Positions 23,601-36,627 of a stretch of 64,000 nucleotides of DNA are shown here, piece after piece. Location: NCBI GenBank assembly GCA_023935145.1, contig CM043699.1, forward strand, positions 130,882,036 to 130,946,035, written 5' to 3'. The first letter of the stretch is position 1; every line of letters begins with the position of its first letter. The stretch is from Bretschneidera sinensis. Taxonomy: Eukaryota > Streptophyta > Magnoliopsida > Brassicales > Akaniaceae. The position numbers were made by a program, and so were the translations under genes. The notes beneath the pieces were generated by a model. It made no database searches. It worked only from the letters and a program-made list of their open reading frames with translations, and was not told the origin of the DNA.

Positions 23601-24947
23601 GCTTGTATATTTACTTGTGTTAATGTATACCACAACCCAGAAAGGTCATAATAGACAAAATTAAACATAAAAATTCAAAATTTTCAATGAATAAGCATGT
23701 TTGCCATACAGGATGAACATGAAGGCCTAAAAAGGAAAGAGAGTGATGGGTCTCTCTCTCTTTACCAGGCCCGCACGAGCAGCTACTAGCTCAGTGGCAG
23801 ATACGAGCTTAATTAAGTAATTTTTATTTTTGTTCTTTACTGGCATAGTGATGTAACACATGCAAGGATTAGTTTACCTTGCAAATACTAGGATCAGCAA
23901 AAACCGGACGAAGAATACACATGAGGTCATGTAGTGCAATTGTGTCGACCAAATAGTCTTCATTCTTAGTAGAAATCTGCTCATATTCAAAAGATAAAGA
24001 ATACCGGTATCAATGTGTAACAAAATGAAAATACCATGAAAGACATACATCATTACTTCATTAGTAACACGATCAATGCTTTACCTGTATCAGAGCTGTA
24101 AAGCCTAGAAATGACCGTAGGCTATGCTGTTCGGTATCAACAGCAAAAACCCTTTCTCTACTTAATGCATCTGCGAGTTCACTTAATTGCGACTGAGTCT
24201 CAACCCAAATATACGAATCACTCATTTTTAAATCAATATCATTTGTAAGGAAGTTAAATTCAAGTTGAGGATTCTCTATCAAAGCTGTGATCTCCGCTTC
24301 ATAAGGATGCGAGTTCAAAGTATTCTCTGCAATAAACGTCACAAAATTTAACCACATTTCCTTAGATTCTGATGAAGTAAGATAAATAAAAGATAATTTA
24401 ATTTTTATTAAGGTTTAAACTTCTGTTTCTGTGGTTAACAAGCCAAAGGAAACAAAATACAAAGACAGAGAAATTAAACTCAACTGAGTTCTGCTTCAAC
24501 TTTTGCTGTTTCCACCAGTCAAATTACCAACAAAAAAAAATCTACCAGTCATGTATCTACAATTAGCGCCATAAATTTTTACTATTTACATTTGCACAGA
24601 TCACTTGAGAGTGAAAATTATTGTTTTCGAAATTCGAAGCAACCAAACAGAGCACCAGGGTTTAAGAAAAAAGGGGAAAAGGGAGCAAATAAAAAGAATT
24701 TAATAGTGACCGAAAAGAAATTACCGGTAGGAGAGTCATTGAGCTTCAAGTGCTTAAACGGAGAATACGAGTTATCCGCTAAAATGCGCTTGAAACTGCA
24801 CTGCGGTTTTTGGTATTTATGTAAATAACATGAACTTTGGGAGCATTTCTGCTTCCGGCGTCTTCGATACTGAGCCGTGAAGAAAATTGATATTGCCGCC
24901 AAAGAAGCTACAGTAAGTGCGATTTTGATCTTGTCTTTGTATTCCAT
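17645..24947 (-). CDS. RRP6L3: RRP6-like protein 3 (3'-5' exonuclease, DEDDy)
   Basis: Twelve exons join in frame to 941 residues: 24947-24725, 24326-24085, 23976-23878, 23417-23334, 23137-23051, 22836-22716, 22309-22122, 22032-21994, 21338-20836, 20756-20255, 19102-18435, 17714-17645. All introns are GT-AG. The start is the ATG before [12 protein letters not shown]; an in-frame ATG at 25118 would add 57 residues. Residues about 6-24 form a hydrophobic anchor followed by RRRRK. The exonuclease fold follows with FAVDTE (about 135-140), [10 protein letters not shown] and [10 protein letters not shown], giving the Asp-Glu-Asp-Asp set plus the Tyr of DEDDy enzymes. After an HRDC-like stretch comes a Cys/His block ([14 protein letters not shown] ... 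CVDCHE) typical of this subfamily, and a C-terminal region ending [14 protein letters not shown]. The Arabidopsis RRP6L3 is described as cytoplasmic, unlike nuclear RRP6L1 and RRP6L2; it probably degrades or trims RNA. The last exon is only 70 bp behind a 720-bp intron. Confidence 0.95.
23190..23263. repeat. (CT)n/(CA)n microsatellite
   Basis: Runs of CT then CA with interruptions, within an intron between RRP6L3 exons 4 and 5. Confidence 0.85.
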
Positions 24948-25339
24948 TTGGCTTCTGTTTCTCTTGTTTCTGCTTTCGGTGTTTTCTTCTGGTTCGTTCT
25001 TCAGCCTCGCTAAACCCAGAGGTTCAAGATCGAGAGAGAGGAAGGGGCTGAATCTGCGGGCCTGCGGCGTCTCGGTCAAACTTACGCGTGGATGCGTAAT
25101 GGTCTTCGTGCGGCACAATAGCCATTAGACACTTGATAAAGGGCTAGTTGGGCTGGTCCATAAAAGCCCAACAACTAAGTAGTAACTATTAATTACTCAT
25201 GGACCATAGATCTTCCTTTGGGCCAGAGGATCAGGCTCACTATCGTCTACCCTGAGTAACCGCTTTTCAGTTTTCCGAAGTTGGTTATAGCACATTTGCC
25301 GCCTAAACAAAACCAAATCAATAAAAAATAGAGCTTCAA
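24948..25339. promoter_or_regulatory. Divergent promoter region, RRP6L3 / DHHC gene
   Basis: Only 392 bp separate the two start codons, which point away from each other. Three site II (TGGGCY) words occur: ttgggct at 25148-25154, agccca at 25165-25170 (reverse) and tgggcc at 25219-25224. Such words bind TCP factors and are frequent in promoters of growth-related plant genes. Co-regulation is inferred only from layout. Confidence 0.55.
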
Positions 25340-27002
25340 ATGAAATCAGATCAGATGAATTCCATAAACCCAGAACTTGAAATACGGGAAATGGATATCG
25401 AACAAATTAATCTTTCCAATCAACCGGAACAAGAACCTGTCGACACTTCGAACAAAGAAAGAAAATGTGGAATTAAACCGAAGGTTGCTGGAAAGTTTGG
25501 AAATATTTTGGTTTCTCTGAGGGAAAATTTTCTTGCGATCAAAAGGGTTTTCCAGGATCATTGGCTATCATATTTTTACAGTGACAGTTCCACTAGAATT
25601 ACTAGAGCTTACATGGTTTGGCCAGGGAATAATGTATGTCTCCATTAACACATCCTTGGGCAAACTGTAATTGTGGATGAATTTATTAACACGTTTTAAT
25701 TTTGCTACTCTTTTTTTTTATCATTTTATTGCCTATGCAGGTATTTTTCTTCCATGGGAGACTCATTTGTGGACCAGACCCTAGAGGGTTGCTCTTGACA
25801 ACTACTTCTATACTTATTTCAAGTTGGATTTTTGTCATTTATATTGGGGATGATTTAGGGAATCACTCAAGTCTCATTGTAGCCTTCTCTGCGATTCTAA
25901 CTATAATCGTTAGTCCTCATTTTATACTGTTTGATCTTAATGTCACATTTTCCACTACTTTCCTGGAAATATTTTCTCAATAAAAAATAAATGGTAAGAG
26001 TTAATATTTGAAACACGTAAACTATGTTTTTTTAGTGACAATTTGGTGTGTGTAATTAAAATGCAGGTTCTTGTCAATTTGATCCTGGTTAGTGGATTTG
26101 ACCCAGGGATCATTCCTAGAAATGATCAACAAACATCTGTTGAAGAAGTTAGTAGCAGTGATGGAATTAGGAGGAAGAGGGTAACAGTTAATGGGGTAGA
26201 AATGAAATTAAAATATTGTCGGATTTGTAAGATTTTTAGGCCACCCAGAAGTTGTCACTGTGCTATCTGTAACAATTGTGTCGAGAGCTTTGATCACCAT
26301 TGCCCATGGATTGGTAAATGCATTGCACTGGTACCCTCACAACCTCTCACATTTTGAAAATATTTCTTGAATAACTGGATAATTTTTTAAATCTAACACC
26401 TTTTTTTTTTAAATCTGTATATGCAGAGGAACTATCGATTTTACCTGATGTTTGTATTCTCAGCATTGGTTTTCTTTACCTACATATTCTCCTTCTCCTT
26501 TTGGAGGCTGCACCAGAGAATGTTGAGAAATGAAACTGGGTTTTCTGGTATGCTAAAGAACTGTCCTGAAACACTGGCATTGGTTTTCTTTAGTTCTGCA
26601 GCCGTTTGGTTTTTAGGTGGCCTTGCTATCTTCCATGTATATCTGATTGCAACTAATCAGGTAGGTTTAATTTAGCGAATGCGGTAAAGATCAGATGGTC
26701 ATTTCAAAATATATACGCGTAGCTTTGGTTCATAATTTAATCAATCTGTGTCAGCATTGTCAATTTCTCTGTGTTATTGTTAATTACGCTAACGATTTTT
26801 TCCTGTTTTTCTTTTCTCTGTTAAAATGCAGACAGCTTATGAGAATTTCAGGCAAAGCTATTTGGGTTCTCAAAATCCATATGATAAAGGAATATTAAGT
26901 AATATTAAGGAGGTTCTGTTTGTGCCCCTGCCACCTTCTAGAGTTGATTTTAGAGCTGAAGTAGCACAAAGATGGCACGCAACCGCTGCAAGAGGAGTCT
27001 AA
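25340..27002 (+). CDS. DHHC-type protein S-acyltransferase (PAT)
   Basis: Adds palmitate to cysteines of membrane-associated proteins. Exons 25340-25633, 25741-25908, 26067-26330, 26427-26660 and 26832-27002 join to 376 residues with no break. The cysteine-rich domain starts [16 protein letters not shown] (about residues 205-220) and reaches DHHC in [10 protein letters not shown]; the catalytic Cys is the last residue of DHHC. Exon 3 runs through WIGKCIAL to 26330, since only that splice restores the conserved C-I-x-L-R-N-Y-R-F-Y continuation. Two hydrophobic segments precede the domain (exon 2) and two follow it (exon 4), giving four membrane spans. The cytosolic tail has the family's TxYENFR word as TAYENFRQ and an NPYDKG motif. 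The long polar N-terminus (about 90 residues) is as in plant PATs. Exact paralogue not assigned. Confidence 0.95.
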
Positions 27003-30000
27003 CCTATCGTAATTTGGAATGTCCAAATGAATTCTATAAAATTTTATTGAATTTATTTGCAATTTTATGATTTGTTATGTTTGAAAAATCAATAAACTAA
27101 CCTTGAATTTATTTATAAACAAATTGATAAAGAAATTGATCAAGTTTATAATAAATTTTATCAAAATTCGAAAAAAAAAAAAGACGTTGAATTCAGTTTC
27201 CGCTTGATTTTTAAATTTTATGTTCACATGACAAACATGTAAACATAGAGAGAATTCATGATTTAGTAGTGTTTGGAGCAGAAGCAACAAGTGCTTGGGG
27301 GTCATTGATCTGTTCCATCGAGTACATGCATGAGGTAGCCGCGTCACATTCACAGAAAAGGTGCCTTGGTTTACAAAATGGCAGAGACCACATGGTGCAT
27401 GGGGTCATAGACATAAGACAGTGAATATGGTGGGTGTGGAGGATTGAGATGGATGCCTGCTTGAGATGGGCATCAATGTTTGCATTTATGGAGTCTCACT
27501 GAGATTGATGGACCATGGGAAATAATGGCTTTTCATGGGTCTACTTCTACATAATGCAAAATGAGAACTCATTAGAGGGCATGTTTGGATTTGTATTTAA
27601 GTATGATGGGGCTGTGACAGTATCTTTTGTCTTAATGATCATCTTCAAATTTTTATATAAGATACTCGGATTCAATCTTTTTTTTCTCGTCTATGTATCA
27701 CAAATAAAATTATTATGAAACGTAGTTATAAAAATATACTTAAAATATATAAATAAATAAATAAATCAAAACGAGTAAAGATAAACACATCCAAATTGAA
27801 CCATATCTCACTTTTCACTCATTACAATGATTCATCAATGGTAATGAAATAATAATTAATCTAGTTTCTATCAATTATTAGTCTAGCTTTTGCAATTACA
27901 TATGGTTCAAATTATTGGTATAGTTGTGTGGTTTGTATAACAATACTCTTTCAAAAATAAAACTTATTTTTCGAAAACAATTTCCAAAATCTTATTTATA
28001 AAACCACAAACCAAACATATTTTCATCATCATAGAACTTCTTTTCCAAAACACTATCCACGCATGCATAAGTTTTTTGAGTTTACTTTCATTTTGGAGGA
28101 AATTTTGTTGGGGTTTGTAATAAATGTGCTGCTATGGGAGAGAGGGAAATAATGGGAGGTTGACATTTTATCCATTGTTTTCCACGTGCTTTAGGAATAA
28201 CTCTTGAAGCTTGCCTAACCATGCCTAGCTACTAAAATTGGTGGTACAGATCCATCAATCTTCTCCACTCGATCAAGAACACCTTCCAATTGAAATCTTA
28301 GGTCAGCCCCTAATAAGTTCCTATACTGCAATATAAGGTTTGTTTAGGACAGCCCCTCCCCATCAAAATACCAACAAAAAAAAGTTGCAAAATGTCAATT
28401 TAATTGAACAAGTTTAGGACAATAGCACCCTTCTAGTTTTGAAAGAAATAAACTAGCTAGAGACGCCCCAGATGTGTAACACCTTTTAGTTCGTTTGACA
28501 AAGCAACTGCACCAACAAAAAAGTTGGCCTCGTGGGATGGCAGCTTTGGATTGCTTAAGCAGAGTAACAAGTGATGTTGTAAAGTGACAGGGACTCCTAT
28601 TGCAAGCAAGGCACCTAACCAAGCCGTACCACTATTTATTATACAATCCTTTTCATAGTACTCCCACTGATTAATGGGTTATGAACAATATACTCCATTG
28701 GTAAATAATATTCACTTGCATTTGGTGCATCACAATTGTTTTTTTTTTTAATTCATTTCATTTAAACAGTTGTGATTTACTTGATGCAAGTGATTACTGC
28801 TTAAACCGAGTCAGTACTATACATGCAGGTAAAGTGCAACCACAATTGGTTGACACATGGAACGTGCAACTATTGAGCAAGCATTTGTCACGAGGCCCAC
28901 AAAGTTCAGCCAATGGAGATGGCTCTTTTGCAAGCATCACAGATTTATAAAGGTCATCTTAAATTAATTAAGTGCCAATATGTAATCAAATTATTGGAAA
29001 TAACTAGTCCAAACCGACCAAAAGAGTGACTTTCAATGGGATAATAGATGTAAATTATCTTCAAAATTAAATTTATCCAAATTATATTTAGAAATTTAAT
29101 CTTATAATAATTAAAAAGGTTATGTTATTGACACTTAAATTTGTTATGAATATTCTTTTTGTTTGTTTAACTTACAATGATGATTTTAATTGAAGTTAGA
29201 TTTTTTTTAAATACAATTTAAATTTAAAAATATTATTATAAATTTAAATATAAAAACAAAAAATATCAATAATAATTTTTAAAGTGTCAATAAAATCATT
29301 CAAGTAAATATTTGAATTTCTTGTTTTCCATTTGTTTCATTTATTAATTACTCTTGCAAATTTTAATATAAAATTTTTTTTTTGATGTATAATATGTATG
29401 CCAACTACCTTTAAAAAAAACTATAATGTTTCCAAAAACATATATCCCGAAAATTTTCAAAATGAAAGTTTTATGACAAAATCATCCTCCAGATCCAATT
29501 TTTTATGGGCTCCAGCCTCCAGGGTATGTGCCCTTTTAGTGGCTGAAGAAGCATTAACTTCGGTGCAGTTAAACCATATCATGGCACGTGTCTGGGTTGC
29601 TTGTGACGTGGGCCCTACCTACCGGACTTTTGCAGTATCCACGTGAGTGAAAATGCAATATGTCACATGATTAATGGACAGGGTAAGATCTAATGGATAG
29701 GATTGTCCAACCAGATTCTGCCACGTACAAATCCACTAGATCTGATACCTGTACTTAAGATCATCTTTATCCCGATTCTTAAAGAGTTATTTTGGAACAG
29801 AGAGTAGTTAAATAAAATTGATTAAAAAATATATTCAGTTATTATCAAAAAAAAATTGATTTCGTGAGATTAGAATTATTGTATAAATGAGAGTGTTTTT
29901 TTTTCCCAACGTTGTCTTATTCTTTAAAGATTCCAAACTTGATATTTTGTCTTATTTAGTTGAGAAGAGAAGTAGGCTTGGTTCGTTTAAAATTAATTCA

Positions 30001-31678
30001 CAATAAATAGTATTTTAATGGAGGGTGAAGTTAAAATTTTATATTGGGGGTAAATAAAAATTATGAAAAAAATTAATGTAAAATTATTGTTATAAGTCAG
30101 CAAATTTTAGAGGTAACATGCAAATATATAAGAATTTAAAAATATAATTGAGTTAAAAAATTAGAATTTTAAAAATTTAGAGGGAATTAACCATCGTTCT
30201 TATATGTGTTTTCCCCACTTGTCATCATATTCCTAAACGAGAGCACCTTCTCTGTACTGATAATTTGATTGTGAAAGATGCCAACCGTATGGTACTTAGA
30301 AGTTGGAACCATATATTTTGAGTTCATGTGCTCCATACCCCAAGAACCACAAACCTTTCTCTTTAAGTCCCATCAAGGTGGCACAAAGGCGGCAATGATC
30401 CAAAAAATGAAAAGAACGGCATAAAGCATTCTGAAAGTTTGAGTGATGCCACTCAACTTTTATCACTCAAGTTCCAAATTAGTTATTATAAGTTTTTGAG
30501 TATTTTTTAAAGTGTTTGTGGAGGGTGTCCAATAACTATCGTTCGAAAGAAATGTGGTTACCCCTTGTTAAGAGATGCAAACAATTAGGCTGCCCATGAT
30601 CAATAGAGATTAGAGGTGATGGGAAATAGAGAGGAAATAATTTTTTAAATAGGTAGAAAAGGGAAACAAAGAAAAGAATAAAAAATTAGTGATATTCATA
30701 TTTTTTTTTATCTTTTTATACATAAAATTAATAAGTAGATATGTTACTCTACATACCTGTTAGAGAGTATTGAGTCCAACACATAGAATAAATCTAGAGT
30801 AGTCATCAATGCAACTATATTGAGGTCAAAACTAAATAGCACTTTGCACTGTGTAATGAAAGCTTTGCTTTAACACCAATAAACATCTATGGAGAGAATC
30901 GAATCCAAACAATTTTAGTAAAGTGGACAACGTCTTACTAGTGAATCAAGTCCTTGTTGGCATTTGTTTGCATTTATTGTAAGAATTCAAAAGTGATTTT
31001 AAAATAATACGAAGTTAAAAATTAGTACTATTTATTATTGGATAAAAATAATTTTAAAAGTATTGTAAAACTAATTGATGCGTTTAACTTTAGTTGATAA
31101 AAAAATATGAATATCAATTAATTATTTGAATGCTTAGATTACTTTCTTTCGTTAAATTGACTTTAATTCTTGTATAATGAAAAATATTATTTTTATTAAA
31201 ATATTCATATATGAATTAATCTTACATAAAAAAAAATAAAAAATAAGAATGTGTCACCTTCCTGGTTGAGCTTAATTGCACATTTTGTGCATCACACAAC
31301 CCGTAATGAAAACATGATCCTCTAAAAATTATAATTATAAAATTAAGTTAAAAAATAATTATCAAACAAATAAATAAAAACTGGCTAAGGACATTAATGT
31401 CACAGTTCCGTCTAACTGTTACTGAGGCCAATAAATCACCAAGGAAGGTTTGACAAGGGCGGTTTGGTAATTTGGTATCAAGAAGAGGGCGGTTAGTGGG
31501 TCTTCTCACTTCTGTCCATCGTCTCTTGCCTGCAAAGTTCAACGCTTTTAGAACGAGAAAATAAAGGAGTCTCTAGACAGAGAAACAGAACAAAGCAAAA
31601 GGATAAAGAAAGGAACAAAATATAAGAAGTTCGAAACAGAGTCCTTCTCTCTGTTTGTATTTCTTCCTCTTTCTCTGC

Positions 31679-31714
<36 letters not shown>

Positions 31715-31897
31715 GCTTGAAATCTTGCACCTGAGCTGAACTTCCAAATTCTGATTCTGGTGCTAAATTGTGAGCACTTGAGGGCTTTATCGGTTTCTAC
31801 GTCACTTCGATTTGGTTCGTTCCTTTTGTATTGTACATGGGTTTTTTTATTTAGATAGCTACTGGTTAGAGAAAATAGAAGAGAATTTCAAAGAAAA
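27003..31897. other. Intergenic, no gene seen
   Basis: AT-rich DNA with no ORF I can tie to a family. Near 27580 (gcatgtttggatttg) and 28013 (accaaacatattt) are opposite-facing words typical of MITE ends, but no clear element can be delimited. Four ACGT-core words cluster at 29583-29716 (see findings). Confidence 0.6.
31683..31711. repeat. (TC)n microsatellite in 5' leader of GT31 gene
   Basis: About 14 TC units, 187 bp upstream of the start codon. CT-rich leaders are common in plant genes. Confidence 0.85.
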
Positions 31898-34800
31898 ATG
31901 TCATTGAAAAGCAAAGGAGAGCAATCTTCTAGAAGTTCTGTATCGCGGAAATGGACATTTTTGCTTTGTTTGGGCAGCTTCTGTGTTGGGATGTTCTTCA
32001 CCAATAGGTATACATATCCAAATTTCCATTGCATTTTCAGTTTCAACAACTCATGTCTTATGGGTTTCGTTAATTGGTTAATTTGGGCTGCTTGTAAAAT
32101 TAGTTTTCCGTCATTTTTTTTATATCGAATTGCAAACCTTGTAAGGAATACTTCTGTAATCTTATTCTAAGATCTGAAGTACATGATTCGAATATGTTTC
32201 AATTGTTTGTGTGTATTGGTTTAATAGGTAAAAGATGTGTTTTATGGTTAGATGGGTAGTTATGAATTTTCTATAATTTTGATTTTGTGAATTAAGGATG
32301 TGTTTCCATTTGGGTTTCATTATCCCATGAGAGATAGCTATTTGGTCGACTGTATTTGTCTTGCCTGTTTCATATGTGCGTTCCCCGTTGATTCTAAAGG
32401 TGAGATGGATCTGAATTGGCTACACAAAAAACATTGGTTTAGGCTACAAACGATGTTTCTATATGATTTCTTGAGGACGAGTCAATTCTGGTCTAGACAA
32501 ATTGTGGACCTTTCTGCTTATTTATCTTAATTTTTTATTCTACTCTTAATATTGCTAGAGTGTGGATATGAATGCTGCTTTTTTTGTTTTTTGTTGAATC
32601 CATGGACCTTGAGAAACTGCATCCAATTATGATGAGATTGTGGTTGACATCATAACTTTTAGTGAATTGCTTAAATGATTTTTTTGAAGCTATGAATTGC
32701 TTGAATGATAACCATAGAAAAATTGAACTAATTTAAAATTTTAATTCTCACATATCTTCGGTTTGTCAAGTACAGTCTCTTGTTGCTTAAGGAGCTTATC
32801 TTTCAAATCTCCCTCAAAATTACATTTTGATTAGTCTACGAGATAGTTATGTAGTTGGGGAAGTTGGAAACAGTATTTAACCTAAACTATTACTTTGGGC
32901 TACACACTGTTAAACAGTAATTTACATTTGATGGCTTGTTGACGAGGAAAATATTATAACAGGATGTGGACAGTTCCTGAATCTAAAGGCATCACACGAA
33001 CAACTGGAGTAGAAACGGAAAGACTAAAGTTAATCTCAGAGGGTTGTATTCCAAAAACTGTGAGTATCTTCACATTCAACAGCTTTATTTGTATTAATTC
33101 TTTTTGTTTTATGTTAATCAAAACTGTTGCTGTTTCGTAATCTGATCGGGTCCCTTTAGCTGTATCAGAAAGAGATAAAGCGCGATTCTAAGGATATATT
33201 TGGGGAAGTTTTTAAGACTCATCATGCCATACAGTAAGTGTTGCTATGCTTATTTATTTATGTGCATTCTTCTGAGGAATTTTATCTTATTTGATTTAGA
33301 GTATTCTGAGTTCAAAGCTTATCATAGTATGTTCAATGTAGGACATTGGATAAGACTATTTCAAATTTAGAGATGGAATTAGCTGCTGCAAGGGCAGCAC
33401 AAGAGTCCATACTAAGTGGCTCTCCTGTATCAGACGACATAAAGAAGACCCAATCACCTGGAAGAAGAAGGTATTTGATGGTTATAGGGATTAATACTGC
33501 TTTTAGCAGCCGGAAGAGAAGAGATTCAGTTCGCGCCACATGGATGCCACAAGGTTCAAGGATTGATTCCCTGTTTCTTAATCCCTTGTTTTTCTTGAGT
33601 ATTCCTATGGTATTCTTATTTCTAAGTTAATATTTTTCTGACGACTGATTATTCTGTAAAATATGGAAAAATAGGGGAAAAAAGGAAGAAATTGGAGGAA
33701 GAAAAGGGTATTATCATCCGCTTTGTCATTGGTCATAGGTGAGAGTTTAGTTCTCTTTTTATTGTAATGTTGGAATGGGAGAACATATTTTATGCTTGAA
33801 TTCATTTCTCTATATTCAAACCTTTGGGGGGGAAAGGTTTGGACTTTGAAGCCCTTTGTGGAAATAGATCACAGATTCTGGCAATTTTGTTGATCATTAT
33901 CCCAGTTGCAGCTTGCTAGAGCTGTCAATGGAATATTTAAAATTTCAAGTTGCTCAATATCTAAGAGTGTTCGATTTCCAGTGTTATAGCTGATATTGGC
34001 TAGCTTATCTTGCTGTTGTCATATATGATGAAATGGATAGTCAATTGAAAGTCTCAATTAAAAAGTGGTATGCTGTTAGTGGGGCACCCATAATGATCCT
34101 GATTTAAGTTAAATGATATGTCTAAAGAACCTGGAAGATTTGGTGTGCCACAACATAGCTGCACTTACTAAGGCAGTAAGGCTATGCCGGTAGTTAGGCT
34201 GTGCTCAATTTTCCATGGAAATGGAGTCTTCGTATTGTTTTTGCTTGGTTTCATTTTTTGTTGTTTTGGGGAAGTCATGAGGGTTGATTTGATTTTTTTT
34301 TACTAGATATCATGTTATACATGCTATTACATGACTGAAATCTCTCTGCTCATCACAGAGCAGAGTCTTTTCCTGGAGGTAGTATTGTGAGTCTCATGAT
34401 TATATCAGCTGCAGCTTCTACTGTGTAGACACATTCATACGCATGAAGACTTTATTTCTGACAACTAGCTGTCATTGGCAGTGATAGGTCGCGATTTCAG
34501 TGTATAACTATTTTTTTTAATTATCTAGTGCCACGTCAGGAGGCATTCTGGACCGAGCTATTGCAGCAGAGGACAAAAAGCATGGAGATCTCTTGAGGCT
34601 GGTAATGCTTTTGCGTTCTTTACTTCTTTTATTGTGGCCATCTTATTTTGCAACATATATGCTCTGTTCACAAAGAACCGTGAATTCACGTCTTTTTCCC
34701 TGCTATTTGACCAGGACCATGTTGAAGGGTATCTTGAATTGTCTGCCAAGACAAAGATATATTTTGCCACTGCCGTTGCTTTATGGGATGCAGAATTTTA

Positions 34801-36627
34801 TGTCAAAGTTGATGATGATGTCCATGTAAATATTGGTAAGCTAATAGTATACCATGATGTCCTTGTGAATGGGATTTATTTTATTTCAAAGTAATTTAAT
34901 TTGGTGTTTCTTTCTTTTAGACAGTTAGAAAGTTAGAGGTTTAAGATCAGTATTCAGTGCCCATCACTCAACTTATCATTTGCATTTTCCGTTCATAAAA
35001 GACATCCAAATACTTCTGCTCTTTTAAAGTCGCAGAGAGCTGATATTGTTTAATGGGCAATCTTAACTGTTTCTGTGTGAGTAAAGATATTTTTCCATGT
35101 AAATTTTAATTTAGTGGTTTGCTGTTTATACATATTACTGCAGCAACACTTGGGGAAACACTTGTTAGACACCGATCAAAACGACGGGTGTACATTGGAT
35201 GCATGAAATCTGGTCCTGTCCTTTCTCAAAAGTAAGCTAAATATCCTTATCTTTTTTTCCCAAGAAGAATGTTGAGGTAATAATTAACTTTTAGTTTTTT
35301 AAATGCACATCTTATGGAACAGGGGAGTAAGATACCATGAACCTGAGTATTGGAAATTTGGTGAGTCAGGAAACAAGTATTTCCGTCATGCTACCGGACA
35401 GCTATATGCCATTTCAAAAGATCTTGCTACATATATATCCATAAATCAGTAAGATCTCACTTATCTTTATTTGAAATATGATATGGAAACTAATGTATGG
35501 GTCTGTCTGTCTCTTGAGTATTACCTTCTTCAAATTGTGATGGTGCTTGTGTAAATAATTATATCAGGCATGTTCTACACAAGTATGCCAATGAGGATGT
35601 TTCGTTGGGATCTTGGTTTATTGGGCTTGATGTGCAGCATATTGATGACAGGAGACTATGTTGTGGCACCCCACCTGGTAAAGTCCTAATTTTTCTGAAA
35701 ATTTGAAAAAGTAATACTACTTTAGAGTGATTATCTGAGGGTGTCTTGTTATTTTAGTTGATGTCGGCAGTTGGATGAGAAAAATAATTAGAAATCCTTA
35801 CACGTATAAAATATAAGACTTTTTCCTCAAGGATACTGGTTACTTGTCTTACCAAGCTGGGGGTGAGTCGCTATCGTATCAGCTCTACACCCTTAAGAAA
35901 CACACTCCACACCAAATGTTGAACTGACTAAAAAATCATAATGTGCCTTCCTTTTTATATTTATTTGGAGGGTAAAGATGAATTATCATTAGAAAAAAAT
36001 TACTGTAGAACTAATTAACTTTAACCAATCACATCAAGAATTTCAGGAGAGATCATCCTAATGATCTAATGATTATTGAATGGTAAAAATTCGAAGTCAT
36101 GCTTGTTTACAGAGATGACAATACCATATCATATCTCAGTGCCTACATCACCTCTTTTTTTAGTTCTTTTAATGAATCCAATTATGTACGAATTTTAATG
36201 TCTTTGTATGGACAAAGACATCGCATATCAATTTCTATTTGAATCTGTTCAAAAGTGGCAAAGCAAATGTTGCTAGTGGCAAGTGATAATCTTATGGATA
36301 TTTGGTCATTACTAAATACATGGGCTACGACTGTGAATGTTAATAAGTCTTTGGTATAAACCAAAAAGCAAAAGTCAGCTATCTTGCGGCTTTTTGTGTG
36401 CTATGAGACTGCACAAACTGTGGGAACAAATTTGTAATGCAAGAATCTGAACTTTTTTGATACAAATTGCGACTGCAGATTGTGAATGGAAGGCCCAGGC
36501 AGGTAACATTTGTGTTGCTTCATTCGATTGGAGTTGCAGTGGGATATGCAAATCTGCTGAAAGGATAAAGGAGGTCCATCGGCAGTGTGGGGAAGGCGAT
36601 AATACTTTGTGGAGTGCTACGTTTTAA
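31898..36627 (+). CDS. GT31 beta-1,3-galactosyltransferase (DUF4094 type)
   Basis: Eleven exons join in frame to 407 residues: 31898-32007, 32963-33059, 33160-33233, 33342-33553, 33675-33738, 34529-34601, 34715-34835, 35144-35231, 35323-35448, 35568-35677, 36479-36627. The protein is a type II Golgi enzyme that would transfer galactose in beta-1,3 linkage to N-glycans or arabinogalactan proteins. Residues about 19-35 ([16 protein letters not shown]) are the signal anchor; a DUF4094 stem follows, up to the AAARAAQ stretch. The catalytic domain has [26 protein letters not shown], the DxD metal site as [11 protein letters not shown], and EDVSLGSW. Length and exon pattern fit the Arabidopsis B3GALT2-4 group. 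An adjacent RRP6L3 is also seen in Arabidopsis (from memory). Acceptor substrate cannot be read from sequence. Confidence 0.95.

Noticed and set aside
23765..23815. A-box-like tagctcagtggcag suggesting a tRNA relic
   Set aside because: No B box at the right spacing and no cloverleaf; it lies in an RRP6L3 intron.
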